Below are positions 55,082-63,753 of a stretch of 64,000 nucleotides of DNA, in pieces; position 1 is the first letter of the stretch, and every line of letters starts with the position of its first letter. The notes beneath the pieces are model-generated. The model saw only the letters and a program-made list of their open reading frames with translations, did no database searches and was not told the origin of the DNA. Origin of the DNA: Bradyrhizobium sediminis (lineage in GTDB: Bacteria > Pseudomonadota > Alphaproteobacteria > Rhizobiales > Xanthobacteraceae); NCBI RefSeq assembly GCF_018736085.1, contig NZ_CP076134.1:3358501-3422500 (forward strand). Reading direction: 5' to 3'. The translations under genes were made by a program, and so were the position numbers.

Positions 55082-56347
55082 CTAGTTGGTCACACGCTGC
55101 ACGATCACGGATGCGTTGGTGCCCCCGAAACCGAACGAATTCGACAGCGCGACATTGATCTCGCGCTTGCGCGGGGTCAGCGGCACCAGATCGATCGCCG
55201 TTTCCACCGACGGGTTTTCGAGATTGATGGTGGGCGGGGCGATGTTGTCGCGGATCGCCAGGATGCTGAAAATCGTCTCGATCGCGCCGGCCGCACCGAG
55301 CAGATGTCCGGTCGACGATTTGGTCGAGGACATCGACACCTTGGAGGCGGTGTTCCCCAGGAGTCGCTCCACCGCGCCGAGCTCGATTTCGTCTCCGACC
55401 TGCGTCGAGGTGCCATGCGCATTGATGTAGTCGACATCGGAAGGCGTGATTCCGGCGCGCTTCATCGCGGCACTCATGCTGCGGAATGCGCCGTCGCCGT
55501 CCGGCGATGGAGATGTGATGTGATAGGCGTCGCCGGACAGGCCGTATCCGGTCACCTCGGCATAGATCTTGGCGCCGCGCCTTTTTGCGTGCTCGTATTC
55601 CTCGAGCACCACGATCCCGGCGCCTTCGCCCATCACGAAGCCGTCGCGGTCCTTGTCGTAGGGGCGCGAGGCTTTTTCCGGAGTTTCGTTGAAGCCGGTC
55701 GACAACGCCCGGGCGGCGCAGAATCCCGCCATCGACAGCCGGCAAATCGGCGATTCCGTTCCGCCCGCCACCATCACGTCGGCATCGCCGAGCGTGATCA
55801 GCCGGCTGGCGTCGCCGATCGCATGCGCTCCGGTCGAACATGCGGTCACCACCGAATGGTTGGGACCCTTGAGGCCATGCTCGATCGAGACGTAGCCCGA
55901 AGCCAGATTGATCAGCCGGCCGGGAATGAAGAACGGCGACACCTTGCGCGGTCCGCGCTCCTTCAACAGCAGCGCCGTATCGGCGATGCCGGACAGGCCG
56001 CCGATCCCCGAGCCGATCATGGTGCCGGTGGCGCAGCGCTCTTCTTCGGTGGACGGATGCCAGTTGGCATCATCGAGCGCCTGGCGCGCCGCGCACATGG
56101 CGAAAATGATGAAATCGTCGACCTTGCGCTGATCCTTCGGCTCCATCCACTGGTCGGGGTTGAAGGAACCATTAGAGCCGTCGCCTCGCGGAACCACGCA
56201 GGCGATCCGGCTGGTCAGATCGGACACGTCGAACGTGTCGATCTTCCTGGCGCCGCTCTCGCTATTGAGGATGCGCTTCCAGGTCGGCTCGACGCCACAG
56301 CCGAGGGGCGTGACCATGCCGAGGCCTGTGACGACAACCCGCCTCAT
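55082..56347 (-). CDS. fabF: Beta-ketoacyl-ACP synthase II
   Basis: The ATG at 56347 gives 421 residues (RRVVVTGLGMVTPLGCGVEP). The catalytic Cys lies in VVTACSTGAHAIGDA, and the two His residues in INAHGTSTQVGD and SSTGHLLGAAG. The C-terminal GFGGTNASVIVQR loop is also present. It extends acyl-ACP with malonyl-ACP. It is downstream of acpP by 96 bases, completing the fabD-fabG-acpP-fabF set. Confidence 0.97.
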   Translation of the reverse strand: MRRVVVTGLGMVTPLGCGVEPTWKRILNSESGARKIDTFDVSDLTSRIACVVPRGDGSNGSFNPDQWMEPKDQRKVDDFIIFAMCAARQALDDANWHPSTEEERCATGTMIGSGIGGLSGIADTALLLKERGPRKVSPFFIPGRLINLASGYVSIEHGLKGPNHSVVTACSTGAHAIGDASRLITLGDADVMVAGGTESPICRLSMAGFCAARALSTGFNETPEKASRPYDKDRDGFVMGEGAGIVVLEEYEHAKRRGAKIYAEVTGYGLSGDAYHITSPSPDGDGAFRSMSAAMKRAGITPSDVDYINAHGTSTQVGDEIELGAVERLLGNTASKVSMSSTKSSTGHLLGAAGAIETIFSILAIRDNIAPPTINLENPSVETAIDLVPLTPRKREINVALSNSFGFGGTNASVIVQRVTN

Positions 56348-56443
56348 ATCCAGCACTCCAGCCCAAAATTCGCGGCCCACAACAAGAAACCGGTGGACCG
56401 CTCGACCACGGCCCGTCCGGCTTCCTCAGCACCGCGCGGGGCG

Positions 56444-56683
56444 TCAGCTCTTCGCGTTCTTTTCAAGAAATTTTGTAGCGTCGCCGACGGTCAGAATCGT
56501 CTCCGCGGCATCGTCGGGAATCTCGCAACCGAACTCTTCTTCAAACGCCATCACGAGCTCGACAGTATCGAGGCTGTCCGCGCCGAGGTCGTCAATGAAG
56601 CTCGCGTTGTCGACCACTTTTTCGGGTTCAACACCAAGGTGTTCGACCACAATCTTCTTAACTCGCTCGCCAATCTCACTCAT
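56444..56683 (-). CDS. acpP: Acyl carrier protein
   Basis: This encodes 79 acidic residues. The phosphopantetheine Ser is in [22 protein letters not shown] ribosome binding site lies upstream. It carries growing acyl chains in fatty acid synthesis. The 296 bases between it and fabG probably hold its own promoter, in line with the high expression of ACP; I see no other gene in that spacer. Confidence 0.98.
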   Translation of the reverse strand: MSEIGERVKKIVVEHLGVEPEKVVDNASFIDDLGADSLDTVELVMAFEEEFGCEIPDDAAETILTVGDATKFLEKNAKS

Positions 56684-56979
56684 CGTTCAACCTCGTCCTT
56701 GTTCCATTAGACCCGTCCCCAAGACGCTACGAGCCATCGTGGTCGTTAAACTTCCTTCGCAATCGCGCATAGTCTTGATTTGGCCCCGTGATAGCGACGA
56801 AGGCCCGGCGAACGACGGCAGGCTCCCGCTCGCCAATATACAGGGTTTCAAATTCCTGCAATGGCGTTCTTTGCCCATCCGTTGCTGGTTCGGTTACCAT
56901 ACTTCCCATGCCTTGACTACACGCCTCGATCAACCCGCCGAAACCGTCCCTCGCCTTGTGGACGGGGCCGGTAACCGGT

Positions 56980-57720
56980 TCAAAACATGGCCATTCCGCC
57001 ATTGACGTGTATCGTCTGTCCGGTGACGTAAGCGGCTTCGTTGGAAGCCAGATAGACCGCCGCCGCGGCGATGTCTTCCGGCGTTCCCAGCCGCGCGGCA
57101 GGGACCTTCGACAGGATGGTTTCGCGCTGCTTGTCGTTGAGCGCATCCGTCATCGGCGTCTTGATGAATCCCGGCGCAATGCAGTTGGCGGTGACGTTGC
57201 GCTTGGCGTATTCGGCACCCAGCGTCTTGATCATGCCGATCAGCCCGGCCTTCGACGCCGTGTAATTGCCCTGCCCCGGATTGCCGGTGACGCCGACGAT
57301 CGAGGTGATGGCGATGATGCGGCCGAAACGCTTGCGCATCATCAGCTTGGTCGCGGCCCGCGCGAGGCGAAAGGTCGCGGTCAGATTGACCTTGATGACC
57401 TCGTCCCAGTCCTCGTCGCGCAACTGCACGAAGAGATTATCGCGGGTGATGCCGGCATTGGCGACGAGAATATCGACCTGGCCCATGGCGGCCTCGGCCG
57501 CGGGCACCAGCGCCTCGACCTCGGCGCTGTCGGAGAGATTGCACGGCAACACATGAACGCGTTCGCCCAGTTTGCCGGCGAGCGTGTCCAGCACCTCGCG
57601 CCGCGTTCCGGAAATGGCCACCGTCGCGCCCTGCGCGTGCAAGGCTTGCGCGATCGCATTGCCGATGCCGCCGGTCGCGCCGGTGACGAGCGCCGTCCTG
57701 CCAGTCAGATCGAACATCAA
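56980..57720 (-). CDS. fabG: 3-oxoacyl-ACP reductase
   Basis: This encodes 246 residues. The SDR cofactor loop is TGATGGIG (about 14-21), then NAGITRDNL, and the catalytic Ser...Tyr-x3-Lys is in SIVGVTGNPGQGNYTASKAG. It reduces beta-ketoacyl-ACP with NADPH. A palindromic and mosaic repeat element fills the 119-base gap to fabD upstream. Confidence 0.97.
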   Translation of the reverse strand: MMFDLTGRTALVTGATGGIGNAIAQALHAQGATVAISGTRREVLDTLAGKLGERVHVLPCNLSDSAEVEALVPAAEAAMGQVDILVANAGITRDNLFVQLRDEDWDEVIKVNLTATFRLARAATKLMMRKRFGRIIAITSIVGVTGNPGQGNYTASKAGLIGMIKTLGAEYAKRNVTANCIAPGFIKTPMTDALNDKQRETILSKVPAARLGTPEDIAAAAVYLASNEAAYVTGQTIHVNGGMAMF

Positions 57721-57740
57721 TATCTCCTCTCGACCGCCTG

Positions 57741-57778
57741 GAGCCTGTCCGGTTCTGACCGAATCAGAACCGAGGCTC
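57741..57778. repeat. Dispersed extragenic palindrome, copy 2
   Basis: An outer stem GAGCCT/AGGCTC (57741-57746 with 57773-57778) encloses a perfect inner stem GGTTCTGA / TCAGAACC (57751-57758, 57764-57771) with a five-base loop. It has the same plan as the element at 16941-16977. It lies in the fabD-fabG spacer. Confidence 0.65.
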
Positions 57779-57791
57779 TAATCTTTTGTCT

Positions 57792-57841
57792 GACGCATGT
57801 TCTTTACGCGAACCGGTACTCATTTCGCTCGGAAACACGCT
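57792..57841 (+). repeat. Dispersed intergenic mosaic element, copy 2
   Basis: It starts GACGCATGTTCTTTACGCGA and continues with ACCGGTACTCATTTCGCTCG, then GAAACACGCT; it is similar to 25991-26043. It directly follows the palindrome at 57741-57778 and runs into the fabD stop codon. Confidence 0.5.
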
Positions 57842-58799
57842 AGGCCGAATGCGCGGCCGCCAGGGCTTCCTTTGCGGCGGCAATATCGCCGGGCCCGCCC
57901 ACTGAAATTCCGACCGCGCCATCGGCGATGCGCTTGACCAGCCCGCTCAGCACCTTGCCGGCGCCGATCTCGAAAAATCGCGTGACCCCGTGGCTCGCCA
58001 TGTAAGCCACCGATTCGCGCCAGCGCACGGTGCCGGTAATCTGCTCGATCAGGCGGCGGCGGATCTCGTCGGGATCGGTGATCGGCGCGGCCAGCACGTT
58101 CGACACGACAGGCGAAACCGGCTGCCTGATGGTCACGCCGGCCAGCGCCGCGGCCATCGCATCGGCCGCGGGTTGCATCAGCCGGCAATGAAATGGCGCC
58201 GACACCGGCAGCAGCATGGCGCGCTTGGCGCCCTTGGTCTTGGCAATCTCGAGCGCGCGCTCGACCGCCGCCTTGTCGCCGGAGACCACGACCTGCCCGC
58301 CGCCATTGTCATTGGCGGCCTGGCAGACCTGACCCTGCGCGGCCTCGTCGGCAACGGCGACCGCAGCCTCGTAGTCGAGGCCGAGCAGGGCCGCCATTGC
58401 GCCGGCGCCGACCGGCACCGCCTTCTGCATGGCAAGGCCGCGGGTGCGCAGCAGGCGCGCAGTATCGGAGATGCTGAGGCTGCCGGCGGCGGCGAGCGCG
58501 GAATATTCGCCGAGCGAATGGCCGGCCACGAAGGCGGCGTCCCTCCCGACCGAGAAGCCGGCCTCGGACTCCAGGACCCGCAAGGTGGCCAGCGAAACCG
58601 CCATCAAAGCGGGCTGGGCATTTTCGGTGAGCTGCAGGGTGTCGGCCGGGCCGTCCCAGATGATGGCGGTCAGCTTCTCGCCGAGCGCCGAATCGACCTC
58701 AGCGAAAACCGCGCGCGCCGCTGGAAATGCGTCCGCCAGGGCCTTGCCCATGCCGACTGCCTGGGAACCCTGCCCCGGAAATGTAAATGCTGCCGTCAT
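57840..58799 (-). CDS. fabD: Malonyl-CoA:ACP transacylase
   Basis: This encodes 319 residues. FTFPGQGSQAVGMGKAL opens the fold, the catalytic Ser is in VAGHSLGEYSALAAAG (about 92-107), and the catalytic His is in SAPFHCRLMQPAAD. It loads malonate onto ACP. The start has AGGGAG upstream. It is the first gene of the leftward fab cluster, divergent from rpsF. Confidence 0.97.
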   Translation of the reverse strand: MTAAFTFPGQGSQAVGMGKALADAFPAARAVFAEVDSALGEKLTAIIWDGPADTLQLTENAQPALMAVSLATLRVLESEAGFSVGRDAAFVAGHSLGEYSALAAAGSLSISDTARLLRTRGLAMQKAVPVGAGAMAALLGLDYEAAVAVADEAAQGQVCQAANDNGGGQVVVSGDKAAVERALEIAKTKGAKRAMLLPVSAPFHCRLMQPAADAMAAALAGVTIRQPVSPVVSNVLAAPITDPDEIRRRLIEQITGTVRWRESVAYMASHGVTRFFEIGAGKVLSGLVKRIADGAVGISVGGPGDIAAAKEALAAAHSA

Positions 58800-59139
58800 C
58801 GGCGCTCCCTGAACGTCCCGATCCCTAAAGTTGGGCCGAAAGACACCGCGGGGGACGGTTATGTCAAGCCAAGGGGCGGATCCGGGCCCTTATTGGCTTG
58901 GAAGGGGGCCAGTTTCCCTTGCCATTGCCCGCAATATCCTTATAAACCGCGGCATCCGTGGATCCCGGCCGGGAGCTGAACGGACGGTCTCAGCAATTTC
59001 ACCTTTTCGGCGATTTTGATGCGGCAGGGCCAGTCGGTCCGTCGTCCCGTGCTTCCGCCTTCTGAGCATATCGAGTCCTTTCCGAAGGGTTCGAAGGGCT
59101 TGCCGCCGGGAACCGCGCCAACACTAGGAAAGGACACCC
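58800..59139. other. 340-base divergent fabD-rpsF intergenic region
   Basis: This contains the rpsF promoter (58919-58946) with a long leader of about 187 bases, and on the minus strand a TTGACA hexamer (58867-58862) that may be the -35 of fabD. A GGTTC/GAACC pairing near 59087-59111 in the leader is the sort of structure expected in an S6:S18 autoregulatory leader. No gene is supported. Confidence 0.55.
58919..58946 (+). promoter_or_regulatory. Sigma-70-type promoter of the rpsF operon
   Basis: TTGCCA, a 16-base spacer and TATAAA: five of six consensus bases in each hexamer, unusually good for this high-GC genome. Transcription would start near 58953. Confidence 0.65.
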
Positions 59140-59610
59140 ATGCCTCTTTATGAGCATGTTTTTCTCGCGCGTCAGGATGCGAGCACCCAGCAGGTCGAAG
59201 AACTGACCACCCAGATGACCGGCATCGTCGAAGGTCTCGGCGGCAAGGTCGTGAAGATGGAAAACTGGGGCGTACGCTCCCTCACCTACCGCATGAACAA
59301 GAATCGCAAGGCGCACTTCGTGCTCCTTAACATCGACGCTCCCTCGGCGGCGGTCGCCGAAGTCGAGCGCCAGGAGCGGATCAGCGAAGACGTGATCCGC
59401 TATCTCACCGTTCGCGTCGACGAGCACGAGGAAGGCCCCTCGGCAATGATGCGCAAGGCCGATCGCGACCGCGATCGCGATGACCGTGGCGGCGGTTTCC
59501 GGGGGGACCGCGAAGGCGGCTTCCGGGGCGACCGCGAGGGCGGTGGCTATCGTGGCGATCGTGGTCCGCGCCGTCCGCGCGAAGACGCCGAAGCAGCGGT
59601 TGAGGAGTAA
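59140..59610 (+). CDS. rpsF: Ribosomal protein S6 with Arg/Gly/Asp-rich C-terminal repeat tail
   Basis: This encodes 156 residues. The S6 core (about 1-100) starts [20 protein letters not shown] and includes [21 protein letters not shown]. The C-terminal 45 residues are a [13 protein letters not shown] tail with GGFRGDRE repeated twice and a third variant GGGYRGDR. S6 binds S18 in the 30S platform. Long acidic-basic tails are common on alphaproteobacterial S6. rpsR follows after five bases. Confidence 0.98.
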   Translation: MPLYEHVFLARQDASTQQVEELTTQMTGIVEGLGGKVVKMENWGVRSLTYRMNKNRKAHFVLLNIDAPSAAVAEVERQERISEDVIRYLTVRVDEHEEGPSAMMRKADRDRDRDDRGGGFRGDREGGFRGDREGGGYRGDRGPRRPREDAEAAVEE

Positions 59611-59615
59611 GAATC

Positions 59616-59855
59616 ATGGCTGAAGCTGGTGCACGCCGTCCGTTTTTCCGCCGCCGCAAGACCTGTCCGTTCACGGGTCCGAACGCGCCGAAGATCGATT
59701 ACAAGGATTCCAAGCTGTTGATGCGTTACGTGTCCGAGCGCGGCAAGATCGTGCCGAGCCGCATCACCGCCGTATCCGCCAAGAAGCAGCGTGAACTCGC
59801 GCGCGCCATCAAGCGCTCGCGTTTCCTCGGACTGCTGCCTTATGTGATCCGCTAA
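59616..59855 (+). CDS. rpsR: Ribosomal protein S18
   Basis: This encodes 79 residues. [40 protein letters not shown] and the basic helix [20 protein letters not shown] are the S18 signature. It pairs with S6. A strong hairpin follows the stop and may reduce transcription into the downstream DUF2232 and rplI genes. Confidence 0.98.
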   Translation: MAEAGARRPFFRRRKTCPFTGPNAPKIDYKDSKLLMRYVSERGKIVPSRITAVSAKKQRELARAIKRSRFLGLLPYVIR

Positions 59856-59865
59856 ACAACTCCTT

Positions 59866-59891
59866 GACCGGCGGCATCGCTGCCGCCGGTC
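59866..59891 (+). terminator. Hairpin after rpsR, terminator or attenuator
   Basis: Perfect 11-base stem GACCGGCGGCA / TGCCGCCGGTC with loop TCGC. No T-run follows, so partial termination or mRNA 3'-end protection is possible. Confidence 0.55.
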
Positions 59892-59982
59892 GACGCTATT
59901 CATAAGGCTTCCGGGTCGTCCGGTTGCCGATGGTTGGGGTTCTCAAGGAACCTCTAACCGCTCGAAGGGAGCGGGACAGCTG

Positions 59983-60954
59983 ATGATCATGATCGTTCTC
60001 ATAGCGGTTGCGGCCGGCTGCGCGTCGGCGCTGATGTTCGCCTCGATCGTCTCGGGCGCGCTGATCTCGCTGCTGCTGTTCTATCTGGCGCCGCTGCCGC
60101 TGATGGTGGCAGGCCTTGGATGGGGCCCCCTCAGCGCCACCATCGGCGGGATTGCCGCCGCCACCGGGCTCGGCGCGATCTTCGGCCTGCCCTATTGCAT
60201 CGCCTTTGTCCTCACCGTCGCGCTGCCTGCCTGGTGGCTCGGACACCTCGCGCTGCTGGGCCGGCCCATGGCCAATGGGGCCCCCTCCGGCAACGGCGCA
60301 ACCCCGGTTACGCCTGCTCTCGAATGGTATCCGGTCGGCCGCATCCTGCTTTGGATCGCGGGCTTTGCCGCACTGACCACAATGGCAGCCCTGCTGACGC
60401 TCGGCAGCGACGCCGACACCATCACCGGCGCACTGAAGCGCGGCTTGATGCGCATCCTCGGCCCGCGCAATGCGACGTCACGCGGCGAGATCGAACGATG
60501 GGTCGATGCGCTGGTGATCATTGCGCCGGCTGCGGCCGCGATCGTCGCGATGATGACGCTGACGATCAATCTCTGGCTCGCCGCACGAATCACGTCGACG
60601 TCGGGACGGCTGCACCGCCCCTGGCCCGATCTGAAAAGCGCCGAACTGCCGCCGATGACGCTGGTGGCGCTGTCGGTCGCGATCGCGTTCTGCTTTACCG
60701 GCGGCTTGCTTGCGATCATGGCGCAGATCGTCAGCGCGGTCCTGATGATGGCTTACGCGATCACCGGCTTTGCCGTCCTGCACACGCTGACGCTGGCCTT
60801 GAAGAGCCGCGCGCTGTGGCTGAGCTGCGCCTACGCGATCGTCGTGGTGTTCGGCTGGCCGGTTCTGGCGATGGTGGCGCTCGGCGTTGCCGACGCCATC
60901 TTCGGATTTCGCCAGCGTTATCTGCAAGGGAGGCCGCCGCTCCCTGCGTCCTGA
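59983..60954 (+). CDS. DUF2232 family integral membrane protein
   Basis: This encodes 323 residues with about eight hydrophobic spans, starting [20 protein letters not shown]. The family is found between rpsR and rplI in Bradyrhizobiaceae and shares the YybS-like DUF2232 pattern; function is unknown. Two cytoplasmic loops are Arg-rich. The start follows GGGAGCGGGACAGC. Its 3' end is 53 bases before rplI. Confidence 0.85.
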   Translation: MIMIVLIAVAAGCASALMFASIVSGALISLLLFYLAPLPLMVAGLGWGPLSATIGGIAAATGLGAIFGLPYCIAFVLTVALPAWWLGHLALLGRPMANGAPSGNGATPVTPALEWYPVGRILLWIAGFAALTTMAALLTLGSDADTITGALKRGLMRILGPRNATSRGEIERWVDALVIIAPAAAAIVAMMTLTINLWLAARITSTSGRLHRPWPDLKSAELPPMTLVALSVAIAFCFTGGLLAIMAQIVSAVLMMAYAITGFAVLHTLTLALKSRALWLSCAYAIVVVFGWPVLAMVALGVADAIFGFRQRYLQGRPPLPAS

Positions 60955-61007
60955 ATCCACACTTCACTGCAACCTCACAGTACTCATCACCTCAAAGGAG
61001 AACGAAT

Positions 61008-61601
61008 ATGGAAGTCATTTTGCTGGAACGCGTCGCCAAGCTTGGCCAGATGGGCGAAGTCGTCCGCGTCAGGGACGGCTATGCCCGCAATTTCCTCTTG
61101 AAGCGCAACAAGGCGCTGCGCGCCACCGCGGACAACCGCGCGAAGTTCGACGGCATGAAGGCAGAACTCGAAGCCCGCAACCTGCAGGCCAAGGGCGAGG
61201 CGACCAAGGTCGCCGAGAAGATCGACGGCCGCAACGTCGTCGTACTCCGTCAGGCTTCTGAGACCGGCCAGTTGTTCGGCTCGGTGTCGGTTCGCGACAT
61301 CATCGCCTCGTTCGAGGCGGATGGCGTCGCCATCAGCCGCAGCCAAGTCATGCTGGACGCGCCGATCAAGACCATCGGCAAGCACAACATCGCCATCGCC
61401 GTGCATCCGGAAGTCGAGGTCAGCGTCACCGTGACGGTCGCGCGCAGTGCCGACGAGGCCGAGCGCATCAATCGCGGCGAAGACATCTCGACGCGTCAGG
61501 AAGACCAGGACGCTGCCGCCGAGGCGCTTGCCGCCGCCGGCGAATTCTTCGATCCCGAAGCCCACCGCGACGAGCAGCCGCAGGAAGGCGCCGCCTCCTG
61601 A
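61008..61601 (+). CDS. rplI: Ribosomal protein L9
   Basis: The ATG at 61008, with AAGGAG upstream, gives 197 residues. The N-domain is [20 protein letters not shown], then [16 protein letters not shown]; the C-domain starts near residue 80 ([12 protein letters not shown]). A C-terminal acidic extension (about 150-197) is longer than in E. coli. A reading frame open far upstream through the membrane gene is not a fusion. A strong two-way terminator follows. Confidence 0.98.
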   Translation: MEVILLERVAKLGQMGEVVRVRDGYARNFLLKRNKALRATADNRAKFDGMKAELEARNLQAKGEATKVAEKIDGRNVVVLRQASETGQLFGSVSVRDIIASFEADGVAISRSQVMLDAPIKTIGKHNIAIAVHPEVEVSVTVTVARSADEAERINRGEDISTRQEDQDAAAEALAAAGEFFDPEAHRDEQPQEGAAS

Positions 61602-61633
61602 TCGTATCGGGGCTCTCTACATCACGCTGAACA

Positions 61634-61660
61634 CCAAGCCCGGCCTCAGGCCGGGCTTGG
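61634..61660. terminator. Bidirectional hairpin terminator whose loop is a stop codon
   Basis: Perfect 12-base stem CCAAGCCCGGCC / GGCCGGGCTTGG with loop TCA. Read on the minus strand, the loop is the TGA stop of the thioesterase gene and one arm encodes its last four residues (PSPA). The structure also ends rplI transcription on the other strand. Confidence 0.8.
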
Positions 61661-62122
61661 CATTCGTGCCGTCACTTCTCCCGGCAGCATCGCAATCGAC
61701 GCCAGCGCGGTGGCGGTGTGTTTCTCGACTCCATCGATGACACAGAACACGTCGGCGGCGACTACCGCGACCTGCCGTCCGGGCTTGATTACGCGCGCGC
61801 GGCAGATCAGGCGCTCGCCGGAAGCCGGCGACAGTAAATTCAACTTGTATTCCGCCGTGAGCGCCGGCTGGCCGCGCGACGTGGCCGCCGCAATCGTGGT
61901 CGCGTTGTCGACCAGGAATGCCGTGACACCGCCATGGAACAGGCCGTGCTGCTGCAACAGTTCCGGCCGGCGGTCGACGGCGAGCGTGCAGGAGCCACGC
62001 GCGAGATCGGACAGTTCTGCGCCGACATGGCCCATGAAACCCTGACGGCCGACGCTGTCGCGGATTCGCGTTGCGATTCCAGCGAAGTCCAAATCGGGCT
62101 TCGGGTCGGGATTCCCCGTCAT
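61646..62122 (-). CDS. PaaI-type hotdog thioesterase
   Basis: ATG at 62122 gives 158 residues. The hotdog fold motif is LLQQHGLFHGGVTAFLVDNA (about 56-75), with HGG as the acyl-CoA/active site region, and AEYKLNLLSPASGERLICRA as the strand pattern. Members hydrolyse acyl- or aryl-CoA. The start overlaps the TetR gene stop (ATGA), so the two are co-translated; the regulator probably responds to a CoA thioester or related compound. Confidence 0.88.
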   Translation of the reverse strand: MTGNPDPKPDLDFAGIATRIRDSVGRQGFMGHVGAELSDLARGSCTLAVDRRPELLQQHGLFHGGVTAFLVDNATTIAAATSRGQPALTAEYKLNLLSPASGERLICRARVIKPGRQVAVVAADVFCVIDGVEKHTATALASIAMLPGEVTARMPSPA

Positions 62123-62721
62123 GGCGTGCCTCCGGTCTGTTGAATGGCTTCCGGCGCGACCAGCGCGCGGATCGCGCAGGCGATCAGGATGTCGGCCTGA
62201 AGTCTTGGGTCGCTGCGGTCGCGGCCCGACAGCCAGGCGCGACAGAAAATCTGCGCGGGTCCGACGATCTGGCTGAAGAACAGCGTCGAGGTCATCGGCA
62301 GCAATTCGCCGCGCGCAATCAGTGGCGCGCGCCAGCGTTCGACGCCCTCGGCGAGGCGCGAATTCTGCGTCCGTTGCGCGTCCCTGACCTCTTCGGTCCA
62401 TTCGCTGCGCGAAATCTCGAACAGATAGCGCGCCTCGCGGCGGCTGTTCACCACCCAATCCAGATGCGCGCGGATCAGGCGGCCGATGCCCTCCTGCGCG
62501 CTGCACGGCGCATCGATCGCAGCCAACACCGCGGCGTGATAGTGCTGCAGCACTTCCAGAAACAGCGTGCCCGCCAGTTCCTTCTTCGATCCGAAAAAAT
62601 GGAAGAAGCTGCCGTTCGAGGCCCGCGCGCGGGTGCGAATGGCCGCCACCGTCGCCCCCTCGAAGCCGTCACGGTCGAACACCGCCAAGCCGGCGGCCAG
62701 CAGATCCTCGCGTACAGCCAT
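62119..62721 (-). CDS. TetR family regulator
   Basis: This encodes 200 residues. The helix-turn-helix is at about 8-55 (LLAAGLAVFDRDGFEGATVA, then SNGSFFHFFGSKKELAG), which is typical. The C-terminal domain (about 60-200) is the ligand and dimer part. It heads a two-gene unit with the thioesterase. A palindromic site lies 32-50 bases upstream of the start, so autorepression is likely. The ligand is unknown; a fatty or aromatic acyl-CoA is a guess from the partner. Confidence 0.92.
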   Translation of the reverse strand: MAVREDLLAAGLAVFDRDGFEGATVAAIRTRARASNGSFFHFFGSKKELAGTLFLEVLQHYHAAVLAAIDAPCSAQEGIGRLIRAHLDWVVNSRREARYLFEISRSEWTEEVRDAQRTQNSRLAEGVERWRAPLIARGELLPMTSTLFFSQIVGPAQIFCRAWLSGRDRSDPRLQADILIACAIRALVAPEAIQQTGGTP

Positions 62722-62752
62722 CCCGATCTCTCGAATTCGCCTAGATGATTAC

Positions 62753-62771
62753 TCTAGAGCATCACTCTAGA
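62753..62771. promoter_or_regulatory. Candidate TetR operator
   Basis: TCTAGAG-CATCA-CTCTAGA: seven-base perfect arms with a five-base spacer, plus a further related CTAG-containing half-site at 62740-62745. The location is just upstream of the TetR gene. Confidence 0.6.
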
Positions 62772-62817
62772 AATGGTCAAGCGCGGGCGTGGGGCGAAAA
62801 CGCGACCCAGCGATAGC

Positions 62818-63753
62818 CTATTGGGAGATCGGGGGGGCTGGCGGTCCCGCCGGGGGCACCGGTGGCAGGGCCGGCGCGGAGGCTGTCACGGCGGGGGGTG
62901 GAGCCGGTGGCGCTGCTGGCTGCGCAGGCGCCGCGGCCGGCTCCGATGAGCCGCTGGAGACGGCGGCCGATACCGACGGCGCTTCAGCCGGCGGGGCCGG
63001 TGTAACCGGGGGGACCGGATCGGGCCGCAGCGCCGGGGTGGCGCCGCCGGTCTCCTTTGGCGCATCGACCTTGGCGGTCTCGGACTTGCTCTCGCCCGAC
63101 GGTTTGGCGGCCTCGTCCTTGGCGGTGTCGCTCTTCGGCGTGTCCTCTTTCGCCGCCTCGCCCTTGGCAGGCTCTTCCTTGGCCGCATCGCCCTTGGGCG
63201 GCTCTTCGCTGCCCGGCTTGCCCTTCTTGCCCAGCTTCTGCCTGGCAACCGATTTGCGGCCATCGGGGCCGGTTGTGAGCGCGGCCTGCGCCGGTTGCTG
63301 CTGGCCATCGGCCGCGGGTTTGGCCGCGTCAGGCGCCTCCCCCGGGCGTGCCAGCCGCTTGGCATTGCGGCCCGGATGCGCCCCAGGTCCGTCCGCATCG
63401 GGCCTGGCGGCATGCTGCGGCTCGGCACCAGGCTTGGCGTCCTTGCCCTGCTTCGCTTGATCCTGCTTCGCCTGATAGCGGGGATCGGCGGCGCCGCTGG
63501 ACACCAGGAAGGACGCCAGCACCCCGGCCATCTCACTGGAGGTGGTGTAGTGCTGGCGCAGGAAGCCCGGCAACGAGGAGGCCGACACGGTTTTCAGGAG
63601 ACCGCGCGGGCTCTTATGGCAGGCGTTGCAGGTGCCCGCGAAGATCTGGGAAGGGCTCTTGCCGGCATCGAGATTTTCCGCCCGCACCGGGATCGCCGCG
63701 AGACAGCCGATCAGAAACATCACCGTCGCTAAACTGAGCGCTCGGCTCAACAT
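62818..63753 (-). CDS. c-type cytochrome domain protein with long low-complexity tail
   Basis: This encodes 311 residues. A signal peptide (about 1-25) is followed by a heme c site, CNACHKSPRG (about 42-51). A helix-rich cytochrome-like region follows to about residue 95 (FLRQHYTTSSEMAGVLASFL). The rest (about 95-311) is Lys/Ala/Glu/Pro-rich, with AKEEPAKGEAAKE-like units, and ends in a Pro-rich run. The heme site has no clear distal Met, so electron transfer versus a structural heme is open. Periplasmic location is inferred. Confidence 0.78.
   Translation of the reverse strand: MLSRALSLATVMFLIGCLAAIPVRAENLDAGKSPSQIFAGTCNACHKSPRGLLKTVSASSLPGFLRQHYTTSSEMAGVLASFLVSSGAADPRYQAKQDQAKQGKDAKPGAEPQHAARPDADGPGAHPGRNAKRLARPGEAPDAAKPAADGQQQPAQAALTTGPDGRKSVARQKLGKKGKPGSEEPPKGDAAKEEPAKGEAAKEDTPKSDTAKDEAAKPSGESKSETAKVDAPKETGGATPALRPDPVPPVTPAPPAEAPSVSAAVSSGSSEPAAAPAQPAAPPAPPPAVTASAPALPPVPPAGPPAPPISQ

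Noticed and set aside
60120..61601. Fusion of a long N-terminal region with ribosomal protein L9
   Set aside because: The upstream frame runs out of phase through the membrane protein gene; L9 has its own AAGGAG site and canonical start at 61008.
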